64,000 bases of DNA, taken from contig DBNK01000015.1 of assembly GCA_002298335.1 (NCBI GenBank), forward strand, positions 88,747 to 152,746, written 5' to 3'. Every line of letters starts with the position of its first letter. Positions within the stretch are counted from its first letter, which is position 1. Source of the stretch: Thalassolituus sp. UBA674 (lineage in GTDB: Bacteria; Pseudomonadota; Gammaproteobacteria; Pseudomonadales; Oceanobacteraceae). The notes beneath the pieces were generated by a model that was given only the letters and a program-made list of their open reading frames with translations, made no database searches and had not been told where the DNA came from. Shown piece after piece: positions 46,435 to 53,788 of this stretch. The position numbers and the translations under genes were made by a program.

Positions 46435-47187
46435 ATGCCTGATATTGAAGTGACTACATACAGATTAGAGTACCTTGTTGGTAACTCAAGAATTACAGTA
46501 GCGGTTGATGCGAATGAAATTCGAACCTGTATTTACCTGAATCGCCATCAGTCGAATCCTGATATAACCCAGCTTACAACTTTCAGTCATTACGGCGTGA
46601 ATTTTGATGATACGATGGGCGCTGCGCCGACAACTGCCATCCATCGCCATGGATATGGAACGCTAGCTACTAACCTGACAATACAGATGATACGTCGGAT
46701 CAACAATAGCTCTCAAGATCTTAACGTCACTGGTAAGTTGTCAACCGTGGATGATCCCATGTGGTGCAACGAAGACAAAGAGGAAGCGCTACGCTTTCTT
46801 GAAAATAGAAAACTGTTTTGGCGTCAATTTGGATTTAAAATCACAAAAAACGAATGGATGCCAAGAATGTCGTGCAAGCTAAGGGATCTTAAATTGGTCT
46901 GCGGTAAAACTACGAGGAATGGAATTCCTGTAGATATCAGCCTTAATGAATTCTGGCACAAAGGAGAGGCTGCGCCAATTACTAGTCGAGAGATTAAATT
47001 ATTGGCTGAAATTGATCTTTCCCGGCTAGCTATTCCTTCCCACTTGAGACTGGAGAACATTGAAAGAGCTAATAAGCGTCTGAATAGAGTTCGTGATGCA
47101 ATTATCGGGACTTTCGTGGTTACGATGGCGGGTCTAGGTATCTGCTTCACAAGCCTAGAGGCCATATTGGCGTCAATTGCAACTTGA
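46435..47187 (+). CDS. GNAT-like protein with C-terminal membrane segment
   Basis: 250 residues. The middle part reads like an acetyltransferase fold: HGYGTLATNLTIQMIRRINN (pyrophosphate-loop-like helix), LNVTGKLSTVDDP, then ENRKLFWRQFGFKI, the classic GNAT ending with Phe-Trp-Arg and Phe-Gly-Phe. Unlike normal GNATs, it continues with a charged helix and a final hydrophobic segment (AIIGTFVVTMAGLGICF) that would anchor it in the membrane with the enzyme in the cytoplasm. The upstream TTG at 46423 is less likely than ATG 46435. A small gene follows 6 bases later. The pair is flanked by two IS-end copies. GNAT assignment is by eye and moderate. Confidence 0.5.
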   Translation: MPDIEVTTYRLEYLVGNSRITVAVDANEIRTCIYLNRHQSNPDITQLTTFSHYGVNFDDTMGAAPTTAIHRHGYGTLATNLTIQMIRRINNSSQDLNVTGKLSTVDDPMWCNEDKEEALRFLENRKLFWRQFGFKITKNEWMPRMSCKLRDLKLVCGKTTRNGIPVDISLNEFWHKGEAAPITSREIKLLAEIDLSRLAIPSHLRLENIERANKRLNRVRDAIIGTFVVTMAGLGICFTSLEAILASIAT

Positions 47188-47193
47188 GTTTTG

Positions 47194-47526
47194 ATGGCAG
47201 GCAATAACGCTTGGTGGAGTTGGGTATACCCTTACACTTCAGCCTATAGACTCAGTTTCGAGCGAAGTAAACAACGTCGGCTCATTTTAGATTACATTGA
47301 AGAAATTGAAAAAGATGGAGGTCTGGCGTGGCGTATCCGCCCTGTGATTTCACAATTTATCGAAGAGTTAACTTTAGAAAACGTGTATCAGGCATCTTTC
47401 AACGGGAGTTGGAGTAGTGCCAATGAAAATTATTACTTCACATACATTCAAGCTGCTAGGTCAGTGTTAATTAAGAATAATATTTCCTACCACAAGGATG
47501 TCACCGCTCAGCAATTCGAATCGTAA
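47194..47526 (+). CDS. Small hypothetical protein, partner of the GNAT-like gene
   Basis: 110 residues, starting 6 bases after the preceding stop, so very likely co-translated with it. It begins with aromatic residues (NNAWWSWVYPYTSAYRLS), then is helical and charged (KQRRLILDYIEEIEKDGG). No known domain recognised. The tight spacing suggests it works with the GNAT-like membrane protein. A hairpin follows. Confidence 0.5.
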   Translation: MAGNNAWWSWVYPYTSAYRLSFERSKQRRLILDYIEEIEKDGGLAWRIRPVISQFIEELTLENVYQASFNGSWSSANENYYFTYIQAARSVLIKNNISYHKDVTAQQFES

Positions 47527-47535
47527 ACTGTGGTG

Positions 47536-47570
47536 TATAGGATTTGATGGCTACGAATGCTAATCCTATA
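47536..47570 (+). terminator. Hairpin after the two-gene unit
   Basis: Arms tataggatt (47536-47544) and aatcctata (47562-47570) enclose 17 bases. There is no T run, so it may be an mRNA 3' stabiliser or a recombination-site remnant rather than a terminator. Confidence 0.35.
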
Positions 47571-47629
47571 GGCGTCAAATGGTGTGAAGTTAACACTAAG
47601 GCGCAGCAATTCAATTTGTTCATTTTAAA

Positions 47630-48009
47630 TGTAGTAGTTCAGACCCGATCTGACACTTCGATTTGAAAAGAAGAGAGTTTCCCGTTTTGATGTTGGTGTC
47701 GAATCAATATCGAAAACAAAGGAAACTCTCTATGCTTGAGTCTAACAACCCCATCATCAAACACAAAACCACTTTGCTCAATCTCGCGCAAGAACTCGGC
47801 AATGTATCCAGAGCCTGCAAGATCATGGGCTTATCCCGAGATACCTTTTACCGCTATCAACAATCCATTGAGGAAGGCGGTATTGACGCTCTGATCAATC
47901 AAAACCGGCGTGTTCCGAATCGTAAGAATCGGGTGGATTCTGATATTGAAAACGCCGTGATTACCTATGCCATTGAACATCCTGCTCATGGCCAGGTTCG
48001 GGTCAGTAA
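47630..48009 (+). mobile_element. Truncated IS481-type insertion sequence
   Basis: Begins with a terminal sequence at 47630-47656 (second direct copy of that at 46187), followed after about 75 bases by the transposase start. The element is cut at 48009 by the Tn3-family element; its other half is not found on the far side of that element. IS481 assignment rests on the N-terminal part of the transposase only. Confidence 0.65.
47732..48009 (+). pseudogene. IS481-type transposase, N-terminal fragment
   Basis: About 93 residues of a transposase normally near 340. TLLNLAQELGNVSRACKIMG and LSRDTFYRYQQSIEEGGIDA form the helix-turn-helix typical of IS481/IS3-like transposases, followed by the linker and HPAHGQVRVS, where the Tn3-type element interrupts the frame. 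The DDE catalytic domain is missing, so it is inactive. AGGAAACTCTCT precedes the ATG at 47732. Confidence 0.75.
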
Positions 48010-48089
48010 GGGGTTCTAGGGATTTTCCGTCCAAAAACGACAAAGTGCTCTGGAGGCCCCGCCGTCTGTGGCCTCCAGAGGGGTATTAC
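48010..48089. repeat. Left terminal inverted repeat of the Tn3-family element
   Basis: The first 38 bases (starting GGGGTTCTAGGG) are the canonical Tn3 end; identity with the right end continues for 80 bases with three mismatches (positions 50, 57 and 75). Bases 39-49 and 61-71 of the repeat are themselves an 11-base palindromic pair (48048-48080). Confidence 0.9.
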
Positions 48090-48151
48090 TTTTTTCGAGA
48101 TCCCTATTTGGGCTCTGTTTGAGTAAGATTTAGTCTTTTTGGGCTAAATCC

Positions 48152-51100
48152 ATGGCATTCGAAGAACGTGTCCAAATCTTGTCCGAGGCAGAACAAGATG
48201 AGTTATATGGACCCCCCGCTTTCACCTCCGCCGACCAACGCTTCTTTTTCTCGCTGAACGATAAGGAACTGGCGATCGCTAAAAGCCTCCGTCATCGGGG
48301 CCAGCGTTACATGCTGGTGGTACTGCTGGGCTATTTCAAAGCCAAGCCGGTGGTGCTGAATCCCGGCTTTCATCAGATCAAGCAGGACCTCAAATACGTT
48401 TATCAAACCGTTCTACCAGGCCCAGGCTGTAGACCCTTTAATCTCACGCCAAAAGAGAACGAACGGATTTACCAACGTGTTTTCCAGCTCTGCAACTACC
48501 AGCGCTGGAATGTCAAAGACCATGGAGCGGCGTTGAGAGATTACTTATCCCAGCAAGCCAGAGCCTGGACAGCGCCTAGGCACCTCTTCGATGCGGCCAT
48601 TGAATATTGTTCGGGGCAGAAGATCGCAATCCCTGCCTACAGCACGCTGCAAAAGATCATCAGTCAGGTGGTGGGAGACGAACAGGAACACATGGCCGCG
48701 CACCTTGAGCGTGCAATGTCACGCGGTCTTAAGCAAGCACTGGCGGAGCTCGTGAACGGCACAGGTCCACTGCCGTTCCGACAGTTGCGACAATCGGCTC
48801 GTAACTTCACCGGAACCGAGTTGGAGAAAGAACTGATTGTCTATCGCCATATCCAGCATTGGATGCCGGAAGTGGATCTGCTGTTGAGCACGCTATCACT
48901 GTCGCAGAAAAATCTGCAACACCTGGCAGAGAAAGTCGACTACTACGGTGCCAAACTGAAACGTCAAACCGTAGGCAGCCAATGGCTGTATTTATTGTGC
49001 TATCTTCAAACGCGATGGCAGCAAGCGCTGGAACGTATTGCCGATGGCTTTGTGCATCATGTCAGACAGACCAAACAGAAGGCAAAGGATTATGCGCAGG
49101 AAGCGGTGTTTAAGGATTGGCAAAAAGCAGCTAAAAATGTCAGCAAGGCAGCTGAAGTACTGCACCTGTTCATTGATGACAGCATTGATCTGCAACTACC
49201 GTTTGCAACAGTAAGACAGCAAGCACTGAGCCTGCTGACCAAAAGGGATCTGGAATCTGTATGTCTCTTCCTGAACGAGCAGCGACGATCGGTCGATGAA
49301 GCCATGTGGCAGTACTGCGACGAGAAAGAAAGTCTGCGGAAAGGTTTGCTGCGAGAGTTGTTCCTATGTCTGCGCTTCGAAGGCTGCGACGGCACCCAGC
49401 ACTTAGCGGCCGCCTTGGCGAAAACACAAAACGAACTCAACGGCCAGGACGCTCAGTTGCAAACTGCCGACACCAGACTCCTTTCCAAAAAATCACGTGA
49501 ATTCCTGCTGGATGGTGAAGGGAATATCCTGATCGATCGTTATGAGTGGTTCCTCTATCAACAGATTCCTGATCGCCTGAATGGCCAGCTGACGCTGCCT
49601 GATATCACTAAATACCGGGCACTCGACGCCGACCTGATCGACGGGGAACATTGGCGAAAAAACAAATATACGCTGCTTCAACAGAGCCATTTTACAAAAT
49701 TAGCGGAGGAGCCTGAAAAGCTGATCAAACAGATGGCCATGGAATTGGATACCCGTTTGTACGAAGTCGGCGAATATCTTGAACAGGAAGACAACCGGAA
49801 TATCATCTTGCGTAATCCGCAGGGTAAACGCTTCTGGCGCCTGCCTTCGGCCAGCAAACATCATCTGGTCAACAATCCCTTCTTCCAGCAAATTCCCACA
49901 ACGGGGGTTGCGGATGTACTGCGCATGGTTGATCGTGACACCGGTTTCATTGACTGCTTCGCTCATGTGCTGGGTTCCCAATCCAGAAGCCGTTCCCATG
50001 AATATGACCTGTTGGCAATTCTGGTCGGCAATGCAACCAATCAAGGCATTTACGGCATGGCACAGATCTCTGATCGTACCTATGATCAGCTCAGCACTAT
50101 CCAGGCGAACTATCTTCGCCTGGAAACATTGAATGCTGCTAACGACAACATCAATAACGCGACAGCCAAGCTACCCATCTTCCGGTACTACAACATCCAG
50201 GAAGATGTGATCCACGCCAGTGCCGATGGTCAAAAGTTCGAAGCCCGGCGCGAGACCTTCAAAACCCGTTATTCGTCGAAGTACTTTGGCACTCAAAAAG
50301 GTGTTTCTGCCATGACCTTGATCGCCAATCACGCTGCGATCAACGCCAGAGTGATCGGCGCCAACGAACATGAATCGCACTACATCTTTGATTTGTTGAT
50401 GAGCAATACGTCAGACATCATTCCGGATGTGCTCTCAACCGATACCCATGGGGTGAACCATGTGAACTTCGCGTTACTGGATCTGTTCGGATACCAGTTT
50501 GCCCCACGCTATGCCCAGGTTGGCAAAGTGATCAATGACATGTTTGATGTCAAGGAAGACAAAGAACACCGAATTCAGCTGTGCTTAAAAAAGCCAATCA
50601 ATACCCATCGTATTGCGCAGCACTGGGATACCATCCAACGGATTGCAGTATCACTTAAGCAGCGGAAAACAACGCAAGCCACCTTGGTGAGAAAGCTCTC
50701 GGAGTACAAGCGCAATCACCCGCTGCTGGAAGCCCTGACGGAATACAATCGCCTGGTGAAAGCGAATTATCTACTGTGCTACATCGATGATGCCAGTTTA
50801 AGAAACTATGTTCAGCGCGCGCTGAACCGGGGAGAGGCCTATCACCAACTGCGTCGGGCCGTGAGCAGCGTCAATGGGGATCAGTTCCGGGGCAGTTCAG
50901 ACGAAGAAATCCAGCTATGGAATGAGTGCGCTCGCCTGGTCACCAATGCCATCGTTTACTTCAACTCCAGGATACTCAGCCAGCTGTTGACCAGCTTCGA
51001 ATACCAAGGAGATACCAAGAGAATAGATATCGTCAAACAGGCATCCCCTGTGGCCTGGCACAACATTAACCTCAAGGGGACTTACCACTTCGAATTGAGC

Positions 51101-51169
51101 GAAAAATTGCCAGATCTGGAGGAGCTTATGCGCTCAATCGAGGGATATTTACCCGTCAGCGAAAAGTAA
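48152..51169 (+). CDS. tnpA: Tn3-family transposase TnpA
   Basis: 1005 residues, full length for Tn3 TnpA. The N-terminal region (LSEAEQDELYGPP, FFFSLNDKELAIAKSLRHRG) is the DNA-end-binding DUF4158-type domain. The catalytic DDE part shows SADGQKFEARRETFKTRYS, VLSTDTHGVNHVNFALLDLF and, near the end, VSSVNGDQFRGSSDEEIQLW, in which the catalytic Glu resides. The reading frame is intact, so the enzyme could be active. Its stop codon lies inside the right inverted repeat. Confidence 0.95.
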   Translation: MAFEERVQILSEAEQDELYGPPAFTSADQRFFFSLNDKELAIAKSLRHRGQRYMLVVLLGYFKAKPVVLNPGFHQIKQDLKYVYQTVLPGPGCRPFNLTPKENERIYQRVFQLCNYQRWNVKDHGAALRDYLSQQARAWTAPRHLFDAAIEYCSGQKIAIPAYSTLQKIISQVVGDEQEHMAAHLERAMSRGLKQALAELVNGTGPLPFRQLRQSARNFTGTELEKELIVYRHIQHWMPEVDLLLSTLSLSQKNLQHLAEKVDYYGAKLKRQTVGSQWLYLLCYLQTRWQQALERIADGFVHHVRQTKQKAKDYAQEAVFKDWQKAAKNVSKAAEVLHLFIDDSIDLQLPFATVRQQALSLLTKRDLESVCLFLNEQRRSVDEAMWQYCDEKESLRKGLLRELFLCLRFEGCDGTQHLAAALAKTQNELNGQDAQLQTADTRLLSKKSREFLLDGEGNILIDRYEWFLYQQIPDRLNGQLTLPDITKYRALDADLIDGEHWRKNKYTLLQQSHFTKLAEEPEKLIKQMAMELDTRLYEVGEYLEQEDNRNIILRNPQGKRFWRLPSASKHHLVNNPFFQQIPTTGVADVLRMVDRDTGFIDCFAHVLGSQSRSRSHEYDLLAILVGNATNQGIYGMAQISDRTYDQLSTIQANYLRLETLNAANDNINNATAKLPIFRYYNIQEDVIHASADGQKFEARRETFKTRYSSKYFGTQKGVSAMTLIANHAAINARVIGANEHESHYIFDLLMSNTSDIIPDVLSTDTHGVNHVNFALLDLFGYQFAPRYAQVGKVINDMFDVKEDKEHRIQLCLKKPINTHRIAQHWDTIQRIAVSLKQRKTTQATLVRKLSEYKRNHPLLEALTEYNRLVKANYLLCYIDDASLRNYVQRALNRGEAYHQLRRAVSSVNGDQFRGSSDEEIQLWNECARLVTNAIVYFNSRILSQLLTSFEYQGDTKRIDIVKQASPVAWHNINLKGTYHFELSEKLPDLEELMRSIEGYLPVSEK

Positions 51170-51245
51170 TGCCCCTCTGGAGGCCACGGACGGCGCGGCC
51201 TCCAGAGCACTTTGTCGTTTTTGGACGGAAAATCCCTAGAACCCC
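51166..51245. repeat. Right terminal inverted repeat of the Tn3-family element
   Basis: Reverse complement of the left end over 80 bases (77 identical). Includes the tnpA stop (51167-51169) and the internal palindrome (51175-51207), and ends in CCCC at 51245. Confidence 0.9.
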
Positions 51246-51248
51246 TTA

Positions 51249-51860
51249 TTGGCTGGTTTTCTGTTCAGCTTTACGCCGGTGGCTTTCGCCTCCATTCCTG
51301 TTGTACTGGCCTACGTCACTCGCGCACGCGCTTTCCGCGAGGCGATCAGTTATGGCCTGGCCTTTGCCGCCGGGCTCATACTCACCCATGTGGTGTTAGG
51401 TATCGGTGCAGCGCTGGGTGGTGCCTGGGCGCAATCGCTCCTCAGTCGGCAATGGGGCGTCATTCTCGGGCCGGTTTTGATCTTGCTGGGGTTGCTCTGG
51501 ACGGGTTGGTTGAAAATTCCATTGCCCTGGTTGCCATTGCGGGGAAAACGAGCGGCGACGCTCTGGGGCGCTTTCTTATTGGGTATGCCGTTTACGGTCG
51601 GGATCTGTCCGGTCTGTTCGCCGGGGTTATGGATCGGACTCGGTGTGAGTGCCTCGATCGGGTCGGTCATGTATGGTGGTTTGTTGATGTTAGCATTTGC
51701 GCTCGGACGAGTGATCCCGCTTGCCGTGGGTGCTATCAGCATCGGCTGGTTGGAAAACCTGAAAACCATCGAGTGTTGGCGTCGTGGTTTTGAGATTGCA
51801 GGAGGCATCACGCTAATGGCCATTGGGGCTTACCTGCTCAATGAAAGTTATTTACTATGA
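51249..51860 (+). pseudogene. CcdA/DsbD-like membrane protein, 5' end removed by the Tn3 element
   Basis: 203 residues in frame from a TTG immediately inside the transposon border, with several membrane spans (LAGFLFSFTPVAFASIPVVL, ISYGLAFAAGLILTHVVLG, VILGPVLILLGLLWTGWL). GICPVCSPGLWIGLG offers a CxxC. The usual Pro-Cys of the first helix is replaced by TPVAFA. CcdA-like proteins shuttle electrons across the membrane; in mer regions related genes are thought to assist metal handling. Only some N-terminal residues and the start are missing; TTG 51249 may or may not be used, so it could be dead or nearly intact. Confidence 0.6.
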
Positions 51861-51894
51861 AAAAGTGGCTCATGGCTGTTTCTGGTTTTAAATC

Positions 51895-52296
51895 ATGATG
51901 CGAATTGGTGAAGTGGTCGCAACATTGGAAATCAGTGCTGATACCCTGCGTTATTACGAAAAAATCAAACTGGTGCCCGAAGTACATCGCAATGATGCTG
52001 GAGTCCGACTGTATTTCGATAAAGATCTCTCACGACTGCGCTTTATCAAGCGGGCGCAAAAGATGGGATTTAGCCTGAATGAAATCAAGCAGCTACTTCA
52101 GTTTCGGGAAAACCCGCAAAAAGCCAAGCCCAAAGTCCGGGAACTGGCGCATCACAAGCTGGAAGACATTCAACATCATCTGGAGGAATTGACCACTTTG
52201 CGGGACGAACTGCGACTGCTCACCAATCTGTGTGGTTCCAGTGACAAGGGTTGTCCAATCCTGGAGTCTTTCGACGGCGAAACGAGTGAGCAATGA
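51895..52296 (+). CDS. MerR-family metal-responsive regulator
   Basis: 133 residues. N-terminal winged helix (RIGEVVATLEISADTLRYYE), then a coiled-coil dimer helix and a metal-loop NLCGSSDKGCPILESF with two Cys. There is no Cys at the start of the dimer helix where MerR and ZntR have one (region RENPQKAKPKV), so its pattern is nearer CueR-like sensors, though the ion is not certain. It follows the CcdA-like gene by 34 bases, same strand. No promoter with MerR-type spacing was seen close to it. Confidence 0.82.
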   Translation: MMRIGEVVATLEISADTLRYYEKIKLVPEVHRNDAGVRLYFDKDLSRLRFIKRAQKMGFSLNEIKQLLQFRENPQKAKPKVRELAHHKLEDIQHHLEELTTLRDELRLLTNLCGSSDKGCPILESFDGETSEQ

Positions 52297-52362
52297 AAGA
52301 AAAACTCAAGCACTTTACCGCGAACAATCCGGCCTGAACCGTACAATGTCAATATGAGTTCT

Positions 52363-52578
52363 CTAAGAACAGCAACGCCCCTCTTGTTGAACAGGCGGGC
52401 ATGGTACCGAACCGTAAGAACAATACACACAACAATCACCGGGTTTGGGTTTAAGTACAGCGTGACAACCTTCGCACTCATAGAACCACTGGCAGGCATC
52501 CGTCGGCATGGTTTCGAGCTTCTTATGGCCACATTTCGGACAGGTCAATTCTGAATCTAAAATCACATTTGAGGTCAT
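52363..52578 (-). CDS. GDCC-motif Cys-rich small protein
   Basis: 71 residues with a CPKCGHKK zinc-ribbon-like start, TDACQWFYECEGCHAVLKPK, and the signature PGDCCVYCSYGSVPCPP. This GDCC family is repeatedly found beside mer genes; its role is unknown, perhaps cytosolic Hg or zinc handling. Start at MTSNVILDSELTCPKCG; the longer in-frame version would begin inside merP. Ten of the 71 residues or so are Cys. Last gene of the merT-merP unit. Confidence 0.75.
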   Translation of the reverse strand: MTSNVILDSELTCPKCGHKKLETMPTDACQWFYECEGCHAVLKPKPGDCCVYCSYGSVPCPPVQQEGRCCS

Positions 52579-52645
52579 GACGTACTTCCCTGTACGCCAC
52601 CCTTCGGGCAGCTGAGCTGTGCAAAACGCCTTTCCTGTCGTTTTG

Positions 52646-52933
52646 TCATGGCGTTTCTGTTTCCACAAGGGTTGAGGGATAACCGGCATTGGTGGTCGCT
52701 TCGACCAATCTGTCAGCGTTGGTCAGGGAATCCTCAAAGGTTACTACGGCTTGCTTATGCTCATAACTGACCTCGGCTTTTGTTACGCCTTGGACCTTGG
52801 TGAGTGCCTTTTTGACCGTGATCGGGCACATGGCACAGTTCATGGTTGGCAGATCCAGCGTGATGGTTTGTGGCTTGGCCCAGGCCGAGAAGCTGGCGAT
52901 GGTGAATACGAGACCGAGAATGATTTTCTGCAT
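52646..52933 (-). CDS. merP: Periplasmic mercury-binding protein MerP
   Basis: 95 residues. A signal peptide (MQKIILGLVFTIASFSAWA) precedes a heavy-metal-associated (HMA) domain with the Hg-binding pair in LPTMNCAMCPITVKKAL. MerP takes Hg(II) in the periplasm and passes it to MerT. ATG at 52933 follows GGAG at 7 bases, preferred over the earlier in-frame start at 52954. It lies 17 bases after merT. Confidence 0.92.
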   Translation of the reverse strand: MQKIILGLVFTIASFSAWAKPQTITLDLPTMNCAMCPITVKKALTKVQGVTKAEVSYEHKQAVVTFEDSLTNADRLVEATTNAGYPSTLVETETP

Positions 52934-52950
52934 GGTTAGCTCCAGAGTGT

Positions 52951-53322
52951 TCATGCGAACAGAGGAATCCAGTAGGTGCTGGTGACGAGCACCAGCGCCA
53001 CGATTGCAGCGATCCAGAAAACCATTTGCCGCCGTTTCCGAGTTTGCGGCACAGCGCAGACGGTTCCCGGTTCACAGGTATCGACCGGTCGATAAACCTG
53101 CCAGCCAGCCCAACCGAGCAACAACATAACAAGCATGATGAATACGGGACGGTAGGGCTCCAATACAGTCAGGTTACCGATCCAGGCCCCGCTGATACCC
53201 AGTGACAGGAGCACAAAAGGCCCAACACAACACAGGCTGGCGACGGTGGCAGCGGTAATGCCACCGATGATAGGTAGCCTTGTGTTGGTGAATGACTCTT
53301 TTCCTGCCATCGCCGACTCCAC
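52951..53322 (-). CDS. merT: Mercuric transport protein MerT
   Basis: Inner-membrane importer of Hg(II), 123 residues. The metal-binding Cys pair is in the first membrane helix (TVASLCCVGPFVLLSLGI), and the second Cys pair is in DTCEPGTVCAV on the cytoplasmic side. Three membrane segments in all. It is driven by a MerR-type promoter 22-52 bases upstream. Normally the imported ion is handed to mercuric reductase (merA), which is not in the window. Confidence 0.92.
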   Translation of the reverse strand: MESAMAGKESFTNTRLPIIGGITAATVASLCCVGPFVLLSLGISGAWIGNLTVLEPYRPVFIMLVMLLLGWAGWQVYRPVDTCEPGTVCAVPQTRKRRQMVFWIAAIVALVLVTSTYWIPLFA

Positions 53323-53343
53323 TTTATTGACCTAGTGAAATCA

Positions 53344-53374
53344 GTGTAAGTCCCGTACCAAGGTACGGAGTCAA
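53344..53374 (-). promoter_or_regulatory. MerR-controlled promoter/operator of merT
   Basis: On the minus strand, TTGACT (-35; plus-strand 53369-53374), a 19-base spacer and TTACAC (-10; 53344-53349). The spacer holds the dyad CCGTAC-N4-GTACGG (53353-53368). A 19-base spacer with a central dyad is the mark of MerR-type activation, in which the regulator untwists the DNA when Hg(II) binds. Confidence 0.9.
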
Positions 53375-53386
53375 GTCCAATGCCTT

Positions 53387-53788
53387 TTATTGACGAGGAG
53401 CAGGTTGGAGGGATTCAACAATAGGACATGCCGCATTGTCAGGATTGGTCCGGCACTGTGTGACGAGCTCTTCCAACACCTGTTGCAGGCGGTGTAGATC
53501 GTTAATTTTTTCACGCACGCTGGCCAGCTTTGCTTCGGCCAGCTCCTGGACTTCCGAGCAATGCGACTCGCCCAATGACAGCAGGTTGTTGATCTCCTCC
53601 AGCGTAAAACCCAGTTCCTGGGCGCGTTTGATGAATAAAATCCGAGCCAAGGTTGCGTTTGGGTAGGTACGGTATCCCTCTGCGGGTTTGGGTGGTTGAC
53701 GGATCAAACCACGGCGTTCGTAGTAGCGGATGGTTTCGACGCTGACTTGTGCAGCTTGCGCTAATTTTCCGATGGAAAATAGACTCAT
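53387..53788 (-). CDS. merR: Mercury-responsive regulator MerR
   Basis: 133 residues. The winged helix has KLAQAAQVSVETIRYYERRG. All three Hg ligands are present: Cys in GESHCSEVQELAEAKL, in LVTQCRTNPD, and in NAACPIVESL. Start at [11 protein letters not shown] (53788), which overlaps the copS stop by four bases, so merR is translationally coupled to copRS. Its product should activate the merT promoter that begins 13 bases after the merR stop. Confidence 0.92.
   Translation of the reverse strand: MSLFSIGKLAQAAQVSVETIRYYERRGLIRQPPKPAEGYRTYPNATLARILFIKRAQELGFTLEEINNLLSLGESHCSEVQELAEAKLASVREKINDLHRLQQVLEELVTQCRTNPDNAACPIVESLQPAPRQ

Larger units (their letters stand above)
48010..51245. mobile_element. 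Single-gene Tn3-family element
   Basis: 3236 bases bounded by near-perfect inverted ends of 80 bases and holding only tnpA. No resolvase, res site or cargo was found, so it resembles the IS-like single-gene members of the Tn3 family (ISSod9/ISShfr9-type by memory, unverified). The flanking five bases do not match (agtaa versus ttatt), so the usual 5-bp target duplication is missing. One side is an IS481-type gene and the other a CcdA-like gene. Confidence 0.85.

Noticed and set aside
47536..47656. Possible integron attC site after the two-gene unit
   Set aside because: A hairpin is present, but no RYYYAAC/GTTRRRY core pair could be matched and no integron integrase is in the window.
51212..51793. 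193-codon frame across the right Tn3 end
   Set aside because: It runs in a different frame over the CcdA-like gene, whose frame has the membrane-protein pattern.
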